In this document: positions 10,484-21,341 of the stretch, piece after piece
Layout: every line of letters begins with the position of its first letter
Position numbering within the stretch: position 1 is the stretch's first letter
DNA from: Eutreptiella sp. 'Long Island Sound 2002'
Taxonomy: Eukaryota; Euglenozoa; Euglenophyceae; Eutreptiales; Eutreptiaceae
Direction of reading: 5' to 3'
Assembly (NCBI GenBank): GCA_964036045.1
Contig: OZ038384.1
Location: forward strand, 24,853,000-24,916,999
DNA: 64,000 nucleotides
Program-made: the position numbers and the translations under genes
The notes under the pieces: generated by a model
Database searches by the model: none
What the model was told of the DNA's origin: nothing
What the model saw: the letters and a program-made list of their open reading frames with translations, nothing else

Positions 10484-11289
10484 TGAAGCCGGTTCGGACC
10501 CCCGTGGCCATCTTGGGGTCACTTGGGGTGTGTATCTATGTGCCGGCAAGCCGCCATTGGCTGATATCATACTCTCCCGTCCACCTGAACTAACCCGATG
10601 TGATAGTGTGATAGGTTTGGCCATTCCGGCTCTGAGCGGCCATATTCAGTACCGAGGCGCCGCCAGCGGAGATTTATATATCGGAATATCAGGAATCAAC
10701 AGGGTTTTATTATCGTAATGTTTCCGTAATTTTTCAGCCTTTCGTTCTGATGGTCAATGTATCGGCGACCGTCAGTTGGCTCGCGATTTTGCGTTAACCG
10801 ATTGGTTAACTGTTATTTCCAGATATTTTGGCGGATACTCCGTTAAAGGGTCAGATTTCATCAGCAAAGGGTTCGTTGCTTCCGCAATTTTCTAAATAAG
10901 CACTCGAAATTTTAATCTGAATTTTTCGCGATGTTGAAATTGGATTTTCGACTTCGACATCGCCGCACTTGATTTGGTCGTCTTCGAGTGGTCATACTCT
11001 TTTCCCTATGCCCAAATCAGGTTTCCCTTATACTTGCCACCCATTTGACTTGGAGATATAAGGGAAACAAAAGTGAATCGTGGGACCACTTTGAAGGGCC
11101 ATATCTACGAGCGAGTGTGAGGAAAGAGAATAAGGAAAGTTGCGTTGCAAGCGCCTTGGTCTCAAGTTAATTTAGGAAGCATCAAACGCCTTTGGTGTGT
11201 ACACATGCCTGGTGTAGCAAGGAATAATGGTCAAGAGGGCATAAATTGATATATAACTCTTGGACCGTGCAACCGAATATTTTAATGCG

Positions 11290-11301
11290 ACTTTCGAGTG
11301 T
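11290..11301 (+). promoter_or_regulatory. SL-like string in LTR (possible strand-transfer site)
   Basis: ACTTTCGAGTGT equals the first 13 nt of the SL minus one T. It marks the upstream breakpoint at which copy A joins its SL. The second copy is at 22148-22159. The role is inferred. Confidence 0.55.
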
Positions 11302-12510
11302 ACCGCATGAGTGTTGGGGTTGCATAGATACTTTCCTTGGGTTCCTACGTATTTTTAACGTGAAGTTATGACCATGGAGGGACATGGCATATGGTGGTGG
11401 GAGCCACATTTTGAGGGTATCTGTTATATGCATGGTATATGTCTTGATATGCTCACACCCATGTTATATATCTTCGTGTGGCCGAAGAGATGGGGAGCCA
11501 TACGTGACAAGGGCTTTGCCCATGTCCCAATTGTGGAATTCAAAGCGCTAGACCAAGTCTACCGCGTATGTATTGCTCATGGTATGTTTGACAAAGAGAT
11601 CCATGGGTGCACTCCCATTTTCATGGGGCATGTAGATATTAGTGGCGAAGGTATCTCCATGCGCCCGATTGGGGATCCAAGTGGGGGAATTGTTCGCAAA
11701 TGGTTCCAATCATTTGTGTATTGAATCATGAGCGGATATCATGGGTGAGCATAGAGATATACTATCATGACAACTTTGTATTTGGTCATATTTTCATGTT
11801 TTTGACCTCAATTTTTGCTCATTTTTGCGTTTTGTGTACTTACCTGGTCAGCAAACAGCAAGAAGCCTATGGAGAGTCGAACCATGGTATGTTGTTCATA
11901 TGTTGGCATATGCTTTGGAGTTGAACACCACCATATGCCGGATCGCGTACTCCATTTGGCTTGGCGCACAAGAGATTACCAGAATTGGTCTCGAAAGCAT
12001 GGGCTGACTTGGGCAGTGCCTGGCGCCCATATCCGAAGGGGTTTCGAGGGTAAAGTGGGGATGTACATGGGCATTGGCCTTTGGTCTCTATCCTCCATGA
12101 ATACTAGACTTCTATTCCATGCATGCTTTGAGCCTTCGTATAAGTAGTAACTTCAATTTTGAGCATATATTTGATATATGGCCAATATGGTGTGAATTGG
12201 CAGTTTTTTGACATGTTATGAGTTCAAACTCATAGGTCATTTCTCTAAGCACATTCGACTCCAAGTCCAACCAAGGTTATGTCAGGGTAGGGCATGGTCC
12301 TGAGTGCCACTCTAGGCCATGACACGCCACCTCCCCTATTGGGCTAGGATTTAGAGGCTTGGGAGTGAACACATTTTTGGGGTTTATGTAATGACTTTTG
12401 ACGTGTGGCATTTAGCCATCTTATTTGATTGGGTTCAAGGCATCATGTTGGTGAGTCAAGGGAAGGTCTTGAGTCCAGGGAATGAGGGGTCTATGGCTGA
12501 GATTGTATAA

Positions 12511-12562
12511 GTTTCCATCTTTCCCCAACTTTGCTTTATTTGTGTTCATATGCCAATTTCAG
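12511..12562 (+). promoter_or_regulatory. SL trans-splice acceptor in LTR
   Basis: A pyrimidine-rich tract (GTTTCCATCTTTCCCC and onward) ending CCAATTTCAG, followed by GGCTTTCTTCC. Copy A shows the SL joined to this exact position. Splicing would leave a leader of about 200 nt before the gag ATG. Confidence 0.75.
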
Positions 12563-12763
12563 GGCTTTCTTCCTTGGTGCAATTCTTGTACATGCCCGCC
12601 ACCGTGAGACGACCGGTGTGCTGAACGGAAGCCCGCAGCCTGATTTGGATTGTGAATTGGGTTATTGCTATACTTGTGGGATCTGGTTGCTGTTCAGGGT
12701 TGAAGGAGGATTACATTTTCTATATTTTTGGATTTGGACCCTGGATTTTGAGGACTTTGAGAA

Positions 12764-15700
12764 ATGAAATCGTTGATCCGGAGCAAGTCAGCAGGGGTGA
12801 CAGGCGGAGGGGGCACAGCGGGGGCCGGTCCTGGTAGGGACCTTCTTTATGGTAGCAGAGGCTTACCTGCTGCCCCTACCAACCGCCGACCCGGGGACTT
12901 GGGCCCTTATGAGCCCTGCCCAAGTACGCCCCGGGTGCGTATTGTGGACTCGGTGGAGACCACGCCGGAGATTGGAGCCATAGAGGGACCGAGACGTTCA
13001 AGAGCATGGCGAACTCCGGAAGTTGAAGCCCGAAGAGAAGAACGACATTCGGGAAGAGGAGGACGTGACATGGAGGACCTGGTCTTCATGTGTGAGCGTC
13101 GCTGCCGAAAGGCATGCAACCTCCGCTCCGCCGCGGAGGACTCTGATGAGGCCTGCCATTCCGGCAGCAGTGGAGGACGGGCCCGGCGCTACCGGAAGCG
13201 CGGGTCACCCAAGTCCGCGGCACGGGACGCCGGGGCTATGGACACGGACCCCAGCCCGGTCAGGCTGTGGGAATCCGAGGGGCACTCTGAGGGCTATCGG
13301 ACGGCCTACGAGCCACCTTCGGAGCCGGAGATGTCCGCGCCGATCGCCAGGGCGCATATGGCCCCCGAGCCCGCCCTGAAGCACGACGCCGAGGGCTTGG
13401 AGAGGCCGGCCAGGGCCCGGACGGCACCTGTGCCCCGGCACACGGGACCAGAGACGGACGCCATAGGCGATACGCCCATGGGCGATGAGTCTGAGGTGCC
13501 GGGAACCGCGGGATGTGCTGAATCCGGCGGAAAGCACGCTGCGTGCCACTGCGAGCACGTGTCCTTCCTCATGGGCAAGTACCCGAAGATGGGGATGGAC
13601 GCCCTCGTGCATCGTCTTGACCGCCTGGACAACGCCAAGGACGGTCTAGAGGAGGACGTCGCGGGGATCCTGGATGACCAGTTGGCCGCGGAGAAAGACA
13701 TGGAGGAGCTGCGAGCGGAACGGGACCGGTACCGGGAGAATCTGGAGCTGGCCCTGGAGAAGCAGCAGCGAGTGGTGGACAGCCTCCTCCACCTGGTGGA
13801 GAACATGTCGGGACGCCTGAAAAGGCTAGAGGAGCTACAGCCCCTCGCCTCGGGTCCGGAGCTCCCGGCAAAGCCCGCCGCGGTAGAGCTGGTGGAGCGG
13901 GTTAAGACCCTCAGGAGCGCCATGGAGAAACCCATGGGCGGCCCTGCAGAGGCACCATACGCGCCTCCGCGTGTTGACCCGGGTGCGCTGCCGTTTGTTC
14001 CCATGTTCAGCGAATCCACAATGCTCAGGGAACACACGGCACCGGCTGGGTCCATGCGGGAAGGGCACGTAACCACGGATCCGAGGAGCCTGACGGTGCA
14101 GATGTCCCATGCCGCCCAGGATGTACCGATCACGACGAATATGGTAGTTTATGCGGAAGAGAAGATCGAGATCCAGAACCAGACCATGCAGGGGCGAACC
14201 ATGGGAAGCGCCGACGGACATGGTCGAGGCCATCCAAGCGGAAACCTGTGGGCGAAGGACCCCAATACGGGGATATGGACGGCCGATGGAGCAAATCCTT
14301 CCCGCATTCCAAACCCCATGGGTTCAGGCCCAACTGGACCGCACTCCACGGAGGAGAGGGATGTACGGGGAGTGTACTCACACCCCCCGGCCACAGGTGG
14401 TATCCGTCTCGGTGGAGTGGTGGCTGGAGACGTCGGAGACGCCATCAGGATTGACGACCTCAGGGGAATCAAAATCCCCTATTACGACGGGAACCCGTCC
14501 AACCTGGATGACTTCATCCTGGACTGGGAGGACTTCGCCGAGGAGGTCGTCGGCGAGATGCGGGGAGCGCCGCGGGATAAGTGGGTATGCCGGACATTCC
14601 CACACCGCCTGGCGCAGGACCTGAAGGAGGAGCTGCGGGATCAGATCCGGGAAGGACTGATCAGGACGGAGCAGGCCTGCCTCCAGTGGTTGGAGGACGA
14701 GGAGCGGGTGGACGCTCCGAATCAGAAGCTGGAGGACCTGTGGTCCATTCCACTGCCGCTGGATTGCGGTGAGTGGCGAGTCCGGGAGTGGAACCGGTAT
14801 CTGCGGAAGTACCGCTGATTCGTCAAGCTGGTGGAAGACTGGAACGAGGCCAGTGAGATCCGCCACTTGCTGAAGGACGTCCTCCCCGGCAACTGGAAGA
14901 GAAGAGTGGAGGACGAGGAGAAGAAGCGCGCCAAGAAGCGGGTGGCGGTGAGGATCATGGCGGCGGAGGATACCCATGCGGGTATCATGGAGTTCTTCAG
15001 GAGGAACCTGGGCGAGCCCAACCGGATGTTGGGCCTGAAGAACGCCGTGTACGTGGAGGTATTTGGGGACTCCATGGGGCAAAGGTTGCTGCGCCTCAAC
15101 AACGTGGAGTGGAGGCGCGGGGAGCCGCTGAGGATGCAAGTCATCTTCGCCCGCATGAGCCTTGACGAGATCGTGAAGTACATCACGGTGGAGTTAAAGC
15201 TCAATGCGAAGAACGAGGCCCACGTGCAGGATCGACATGGTCATGGACAACGAGGCCACCGAGAAGACCGCCATCATCGGGAGATCCAGGAGGACACGGC
15301 CAACTCCGCGGAGGATGGTAGTGGAAGTGGCCAAGACCACTGGACCGGGTCCCGGGAGGATCACGAGGAGGCCCATTTCTTCGCGTTTGTTGCGCACAAC
15401 GTGAAGAACCACGGGCAGGATCGGTCCAGATGGAGCCAGCTGGGACCCAAGAAGAGCAGAGAGCCAAGGAGGATCGGGAGCCCACCGCTCTCGTTCCGAG
15501 AGTACAGGTCTCAGCACGACGGGTGCTGGGTCTGTTATGGCAAGGGAAACAACCATGCACACGACCACCGTCAGTGCAAGGTGTATGAGGCGGACAAGAA
15601 GGCCTACTTCGCCGCCCACCCCGAGAAGAAGCCCAAGGAGCAGCGGATTTCCGATTGGAAGGCGAAGGGCGGAGACGGGGGAAAAGGCCAAGGTAAAGGC

Positions 15701-15880
15701 CAAGGAAAAGGCGGAGGAAGAGGCTATGATGGTGGACCTGGCCAAGACCGACGAGTGAGGTCGATCGAGGAGGTTGCTGAGGACATGTTGAGGACGTTGG
15801 AGGAACTCAAAGCCCAGCAACGTGGTGGACAAAGTCCTGGCGGATCGCAGCCGGAAGGGGCTGCGGGAAGCCAAGTCTAG
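12764..15880 (+). pseudogene. gag: Gag of copy B (one nonsense codon)
   Basis: Starts at an ATG 86 nt upstream of the LTR end and reads through the primer-binding site. It has the same domains as copy A Gag: basic Cys-containing N-terminus, coiled coil (about 13600-13850), capsid-like domain (from about 14460), Cys/His cluster (CWVCYGKGNNHAHDH, near 15525) and a Gly/Lys-rich tail. A UGA at 14816-14818 interrupts the capsid domain: A reads KYRRCLKLV where B reads KYR-stop-FVKLV. The frame is otherwise intact to the UAG at 15878. A truncated Gag without the nucleic-acid-binding tail is the expected product. Confidence 0.88.
12850..12861 (+). other. Primer-binding site, copy B
   Basis: TGGTAGCAGAGG, complementary to the initiator tRNA-Met 3' end, directly after the 5' LTR and inside the gag reading frame. 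Confidence 0.87.
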
Positions 15881-15901
15881 AGGAGCCCCCACGGGAGTGG
15901 G
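15878..15901 (+). promoter_or_regulatory. gag UAG with downstream hairpin (copy B)
   Basis: TAG, seven nt, then stem CCCAC (15888-15892) and GTGGG (15897-15901). Identical to copy A although the copies differ elsewhere. Pol is in frame and open directly after the stop. Confidence 0.55.
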
Positions 15902-18900
15902 ACCTTGGAGGTCTCTCCTCCGAAAATGAGTGGAATCCCTGAGAAAGCGAAGGCACATCGGGTGCCGAAGAAGGCTCCAGAAGAGCCAAAACCACTGAGT
16001 TTCGCCACTCCCAACCCCTGGAGCGCCCTGCCAAGGGAAGTACATGTGGGTACGGGACATGGCAAGAAGGAAGGAGCGACCACGGAGAGCCCCGTGGACG
16101 GGCAGGACCAACCCAAGATCCACACCATCCGTGACCATACCCTTGAAGTCCTGATGCACCCGGACGTGCTAGAGTTGCATGCCGTGAGAGTCGTCCATAC
16201 ACCTCATGGCGACGAGCGGCAGTTGCACTTGAAAGTGCGAGTACGGTGCGGACGAGAGGAGAAGGTGGTGGATGTGTTAGTGGATACGGGTGCCCAGGTG
16301 AGCCTGGTCCGGAGAGGGTTCTTCAAGGAGGAACTCCTGCAGCCCAGCCAGAGACCGGTCCGCCTGAAGGTCGCCAACGGAGAGATTATGGGTGGTGGCA
16401 CCCATGAGGCCACTATCAGTACCGAATTCTGGGAGCATGAGCGCTTGAACCGCCCTGATCAGGCGAAGAGAAGCACTCTATCCGGGAACTTCTATGTGGC
16501 CGACATTACCGATTGGGATATGATCATGGGGTATGACTTCATGGTGGCAAACGCCATTGGAGCCCTTCCCCATCGCGCAACGCTGGTTCGGGAGGATGAT
16601 GAATGCCTCACATGGCTGTCCACGGACTATGCATGCGGATCATCCCAATGGAATGCTGAGGAAGAGGATCGGATCGTCCAAGCGGTGCAAGCTGTGGGTG
16701 CCAAGTCCAGAGAAGACCGTGGAGTTCAGCTCACGGAGTATGGAATGGCGCCGCAGGTGTATACCAGGATGATCCAGACGCTGGGAGCCGAAGCGCCCGA
16801 GACGGACGTCTCTGCTTCCCGGGATGCCCCACTTCTGCGGAAGAGTAGGAGGCACTGGCATCGAGGAGATTCAGCCTGGCACCGGCATTGGGGTTAGAAG
16901 GAGTGGGGACCCATGTATTGGCATGGCTCCCTGGACAATACCAGACGTACGGTGGAGAAGATCATCGCGGATAGGGCGAAGGGGATCCTGGTCATAACCG
17001 GCATAGGATCCACCCCATGTCCGCTGGAGGGTCTCAAGTCGACGCTGGATTCCATCACCCTGAACGAGATGTCATTCGGGCCAGAGGAGGAGTTGTTCAT
17101 CGACGCCAAGGGTGTATCAATGCCCTCCCCGGGTCAAGCGTGGGGTACCAAGGCTTTCCTGGTGGATGGGGCGCAAGCCCAGCCCACGGGTGATGAAGCA
17201 TTCATCCGTAGGGTGGAGGCGGTGCCCATGAAGGTCATGTTTGAGCCCAAGGAGGGGACGGATCAGCCTATTGATGGCATTGACGTCCTGTCCCACGCCG
17301 AGATCGACGACGTCGTCAACTACATGCGGATGGGGATGCACGACCGTGTGGCAGCCAAGAAGAGGCGGGCCATGGTCACATCTCCGCATTGGTGGGACGA
17401 CAAGATGTTGGTCACCGGCAAGTACGAGAAGGATGAGTTCGTAGCGAGGGTCATGGATCACATCGCGGACCAATACGATGGTCCGGTTGGGTCGGACCCA
17501 CCAACGTGGGGTTTTCCAAGAGTGGGAACCGGTAGCGACGAGCACCAGCCCGAAGCCGCAAATTTTCGAAGATTATCGGTGGGAATCGCGACCCACGACG
17601 ATGAAGACGGCATATCGGACGAGGAGAAGTCGGACTTGGACCCAGAAGAGGCCTATACCGCAGTGCGGTCGGTTGTATCGATACCGAAGCAAGCGGCTGA
17701 AGAGGCCCAGGAGAACCCAAAGGTCGCCGAGCTGAAGGAGAGGCTGATCCATGCCTATCCGCGGCTATTCAGTGGCGTCGCCAACAAGAGCCCTCCAGAT
17801 CGTGGGAGGTTTGGTACAGCGAAGATCAAGCTGAAGCCGAACCCGAGGATCTATCGTCATCGGGAGTACCAACTTCAGGGCGATCGGGCCGAGGCCATGA
17901 AGAAGCTGTTGGCCGAGTTCATTGAGCGGGGATGGATCGAACCCTCCGACAGTGAATGGGCCAGCCCAGCCTTCATCGTGCCCAAGAAGGAGAAGGGCGA
18001 TTGGAGGTTGGTGGTTGATTACAGAGGTTTGAACGAGCAGACCGAGCACGACTCGTACTCGCTTCCCCTGATCGACTCCATCCTCCAAAAGCAACAGAAA
18101 AAGCGGATTTTCACGGTGTTAGACCTGAAACACGGTTATCACCAGATGCCGCTACACCCGGACTCCAGGCCCTGCACAGCGATGTCGACGCCGCTGGGGC
18201 CCATGCAGTGGAAAGTGGTGCCTATGGGCGCCAAGAATGGCAACGCCGCTTTCCAGCGCATGATGGAGGACCTACTCGGTCCTGTCCGGGACTGTGCCGA
18301 CCCCTTCGTGGATGACATCATCATCGGGTCCGGCACGGAGAACATGACTGAGGACGAGCTCATCGACGCGCATGAGAAGGATCTGCGCCGAGTGCTCAGC
18401 GAGTTGGACAAGCAGAACATGGTGTGCAAGCCCACCAAAGCCTCACTCTTCGTGAAGGAAGTGGAGTTCGCGGGTCACGTGGTTGGTCACGGGCAACGCC
18501 GTCCCATGCCTGGGAAACTGGCGTCCCTGCACCACTGGGAGAAGCCCCAGACCATCAGCGAACTCCGGTCCTTCATGGGGTTCTGCAACTACTATTCGGG
18601 CTATGTCCGGATGTATGCAGAACTGTCGGGGCCGCTGCACAAGATGCTGCAAGTCGGCAAGTTCGATGGCCGGAAGGGGAGCAAGAAGAAGCTTGCCTGG
18701 ACCCCTGAGGCTGAGGATGCGTTCAACAGCCTGAAGGAGCGACTCCTGGGGCAGTTGGGGCTATTCCTGGTGGACCCGGACAAGGGATTCGTGCTACGGA
18801 CAGACGCCTCGGACTATGCCGTGGGGGCAGTCCTGGAGCAAGTCCGGGACGACGGGACTCATGTTCCCGTGGCGTTTTGGAGCAGGATCCTGGCCGAGGG

Positions 18901-20947
18901 CCAACGCCGAACATGGACCGCGAGGGAGAAGGAGACATACGCCATTGTATGTGCGCTCAGGAAGTGGTCTGGCCACATCGGACTGCAGCCGGTGGTGGTT
19001 TGCACGGACCACCAGTCCCTACAGAGCTGGTACAGGGAGCATGTCGACACCCCCTCAGGACCAGCGGCTAGGAGGGCCCGATGGCACGAGACGTTCGCCA
19101 CGTTCGACCTCAGCGTCGTGTACGTCCCGGGGAAGGACAACACTGTGGCAGACTGCCTCAGTCGCTGGGCCTACCCCGCGGGCAAGGCGTGGATGGACAT
19201 ATCCAGCCATGGCGACGCCGAGGAGACCGAGGAGGCCAAGCGCATCATTGAGATGGAGAAGGCCATGGAGCAAGAGGGAGTCAAGTGTTTTGTGGTTATG
19301 GCAAACCGTACAGACCTGGCCAAGTTCCGGGGTGCCCGCGTCCAAGCTATTCGAGAGGAAACCGTCGAGCAATGGATGGTGGCCCCTGTAGAGCTAGTCA
19401 GGTCGGTGCTCACAGAGGACTGGTCGGATGACTACGCGGCATCCGAGCACTGGAGCAAGTACTGGAATGCCGTGAGCGCCCCGTCGGACGACGAATGGCC
19501 TGAGGGCTTGACCGAGGATGGGGACAAGTTGTTCCTCAAGGACAAGCTGCTGGTGCCCGAGAACCGAGTGGAGGAGCTCATTGACCACTGGCACAACGCC
19601 CAGCTCATGCACCCTGGCCGAGACAAGATGCAGCAGGACCTGGAATGGCGTTTCAAGTTCCCTCCGGGGTACTACGCCATCCTGGATAGGTACTGCAGCG
19701 ACTGTGCCGTGTGTCGGGCCACGAAGAGCCCCAACCACTCCACAGCGGGCAACCCGGTGTGTACGGCTATACCGGAGGCCCCTATGCGGTCCGTGGCCAT
19801 GGATGTATTCGCCATGCCTGAGGTCACCGTGGAAGGAGAGACCTACGACTGTGTCATCCTGGCGGTGGATAGGCACAGTGGGTATATCGTGGCGGTCCCT
19901 GGCAAGAAGTCCAAGAAGAAGGACAAGAAGGACAAGCATGGAGTGGGGCTGCAGGCCAAGACCGTCGCTAATGCCATGATCAGGCATTGGCTGACGATTT
20001 TCGATGTCCCAGCTGTCATCTGCAGCGATCGGGGCAGTCAATTCGTGGGGACGTGGTTCAAGACGATGTGCAAGCACATGGGAATTCGGCACGCCAAGAC
20101 CGTGGCATACCACAGCCGGTCGAATGGCCGGGCTGAGGTGGCCGGGCGGCAGATGTTCGAGAAGTTCCGCCAGCTGCACATCGACGAACCGGGCCGGAAT
20201 TGGTACAATTCGCTGTGGAGGGTACTCCAAGCGTATCACGACCTTCCGGGGCCCACTGGACTGTTGCCCCATCGCATCCTGTTCCTACGGGATCGAGTGT
20301 CACGCACTCTCCCGTGGTTGAACCATGGCAAAGTGGCCCGGGATGCGAACGCCATGATGGCTGAGGCGGACGACACGGCGGCCAAAGTGTGCAAGGCACT
20401 TCAGGACGAGCATGACAAGAGGGCAGAGTACTTCAAGCAAGGAAAAGTCCAGAAGTATGCTCTTCAAGACACCGTGTGGGTGGAGCGGCACCACAAGGAT
20501 GTCCTGTCCAGGCATCGGCAGGCATCTTGGTATGTGCCGGGGGTAATCGTGCGGAAGGTCGGGCAGGATGTGTATGCGGTTCGTGTGGGGGATAACAAGA
20601 TCCTGGACTGCGACCATACCCAGCTTCGTCCCCGAGCACCAGACCCCAGCGGACGTCCCGTCACCTTCGAATTCACGGCCGGCGATGTGGACTCGGACGA
20701 CGAGGGTGAGGACGACGACTTCACCGCTGAGAAGATCCTGGCGGACAAGCCGGACCCGGGGACGCCTGGGGGTAGGCTTTATAAAGTCCGTTGGAAAGGA
20801 TTCGCCGCATCCAGGGATTCGTGGGAACCTCCGAGCAGTTTCCTGCCGAGGTATACCACGGTATGGATGGACTACCTAAAGAAAAAGAATATTTCTTTGG
20901 ATGTCAAGGACGTGTTGGTCCATTTGGTTGCTGCTGTAGCACTGTAA
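15881..20947 (+). pseudogene. pol: pol of copy B: protease-MTase-like-RT-RNase H-integrase-chromodomain
   Basis: 1,688 codons in frame with gag. Protease DTGA at 16283. Methyltransferase-like region about 16795-17010, with DVSASRD and GPMYWHG where related elements keep DAFAN and INPPF. RT from about 17900, active site FVDD at 18305-18316. RNase H TDASDYAVG near 18800. Integrase zinc site near 19590-19710, then a DDE core with 35 residues between the SDRG aspartate (about 20028) and the RAE glutamate. Chromodomain about 20720-20890 (YKVRWKGF, SWEP). A UAG at 16895-16897 replaces the Leu codon of copy A (HWG-L-KEWG) inside the MTase-like region. Apart from that stop all catalytic motifs are intact, unlike copy A. 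Confidence 0.9.
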
Positions 20948-21341
20948 TGGATCCCTTCTTGGCATTTTGTTTGTTTCTGTGCTTGGGGAGACGGGTGAGG
21001 GCTTTCATCCGGGGATTTTTCGGCCTTGATTGGCCATATACCCCCTTCACTCGATCTCCACATATATATTTCATTGTGGTATACTTATTTAGGTCGACCG
21101 ACGACGTTTTTCTATCTTTGATCCCCTTGGTCCATGTTGTAGATCAAGAGGAGACCGGATATGGCGTAGGGCGCTGAGTATCAGTGTCCTCACCCCTCCC
21201 TTGGGGCGTGGGGGACGCCTACGACGTGTGTGGGGCCTCCATGTGTCCTTGGGACATGGGGGGGGGGGTTGGAGCCCATTGGGGTCCTCCCGTCCTCTCT
21301 TCAAGGACTTCCGAGCGGTAACAGCGCTCTGAGAAGGGGGG
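20948..21341 (+). other. 3' non-coding region and polypurine tract of copy B
   Basis: About 380 bp without a supported frame, ending in the polypurine tract GAGAAGGGGGG (21331-21341) that abuts the LTR. A run of nine or more G lies near 21260. Confidence 0.75.

Larger units (their letters stand above)
10484..12849 (+). repeat. 5' LTR of copy B, long form
   Basis: A direct repeat with 21342-23707. It begins TGAAGCC and ends CTTTA next to the primer-binding site, without the usual terminal CA. It contains a TATATA near 10674, an SL-like string at 11290-11301, a pyrimidine-rich splice acceptor at 12562/12563 and the gag ATG at 12764. A short upstream ORF of ten codons starts near 12593. Confidence 0.93.

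Noticed and set aside
9912-10718. A 268-codon plus-strand ORF spanning two LTR ends and the spacer
   Set aside because: Its ends lie in antisense and sense LTR sequence. It arises from the head-to-head junction and is not a gene.
11368-11724. A 118-codon ORF in the long LTR (repeated at 22226-22582)
   Set aside because: It is kept only because LTR pairs are copies of each other; no family match, and it lies in the part removed by trans-splicing.
11297-12562. The 1.26-kb difference between LTRs of A and B as an ordinary cis-spliced intron
   Set aside because: Cis-splicing would leave no new sequence at the junction, but copy A has the 26-nt SL there.
14816-14818. The UGA in gag of copy B as a programmed stop or recoded codon
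   Set aside because: Copy A has Arg codons here and no signal surrounds the site. A point mutation is simpler.
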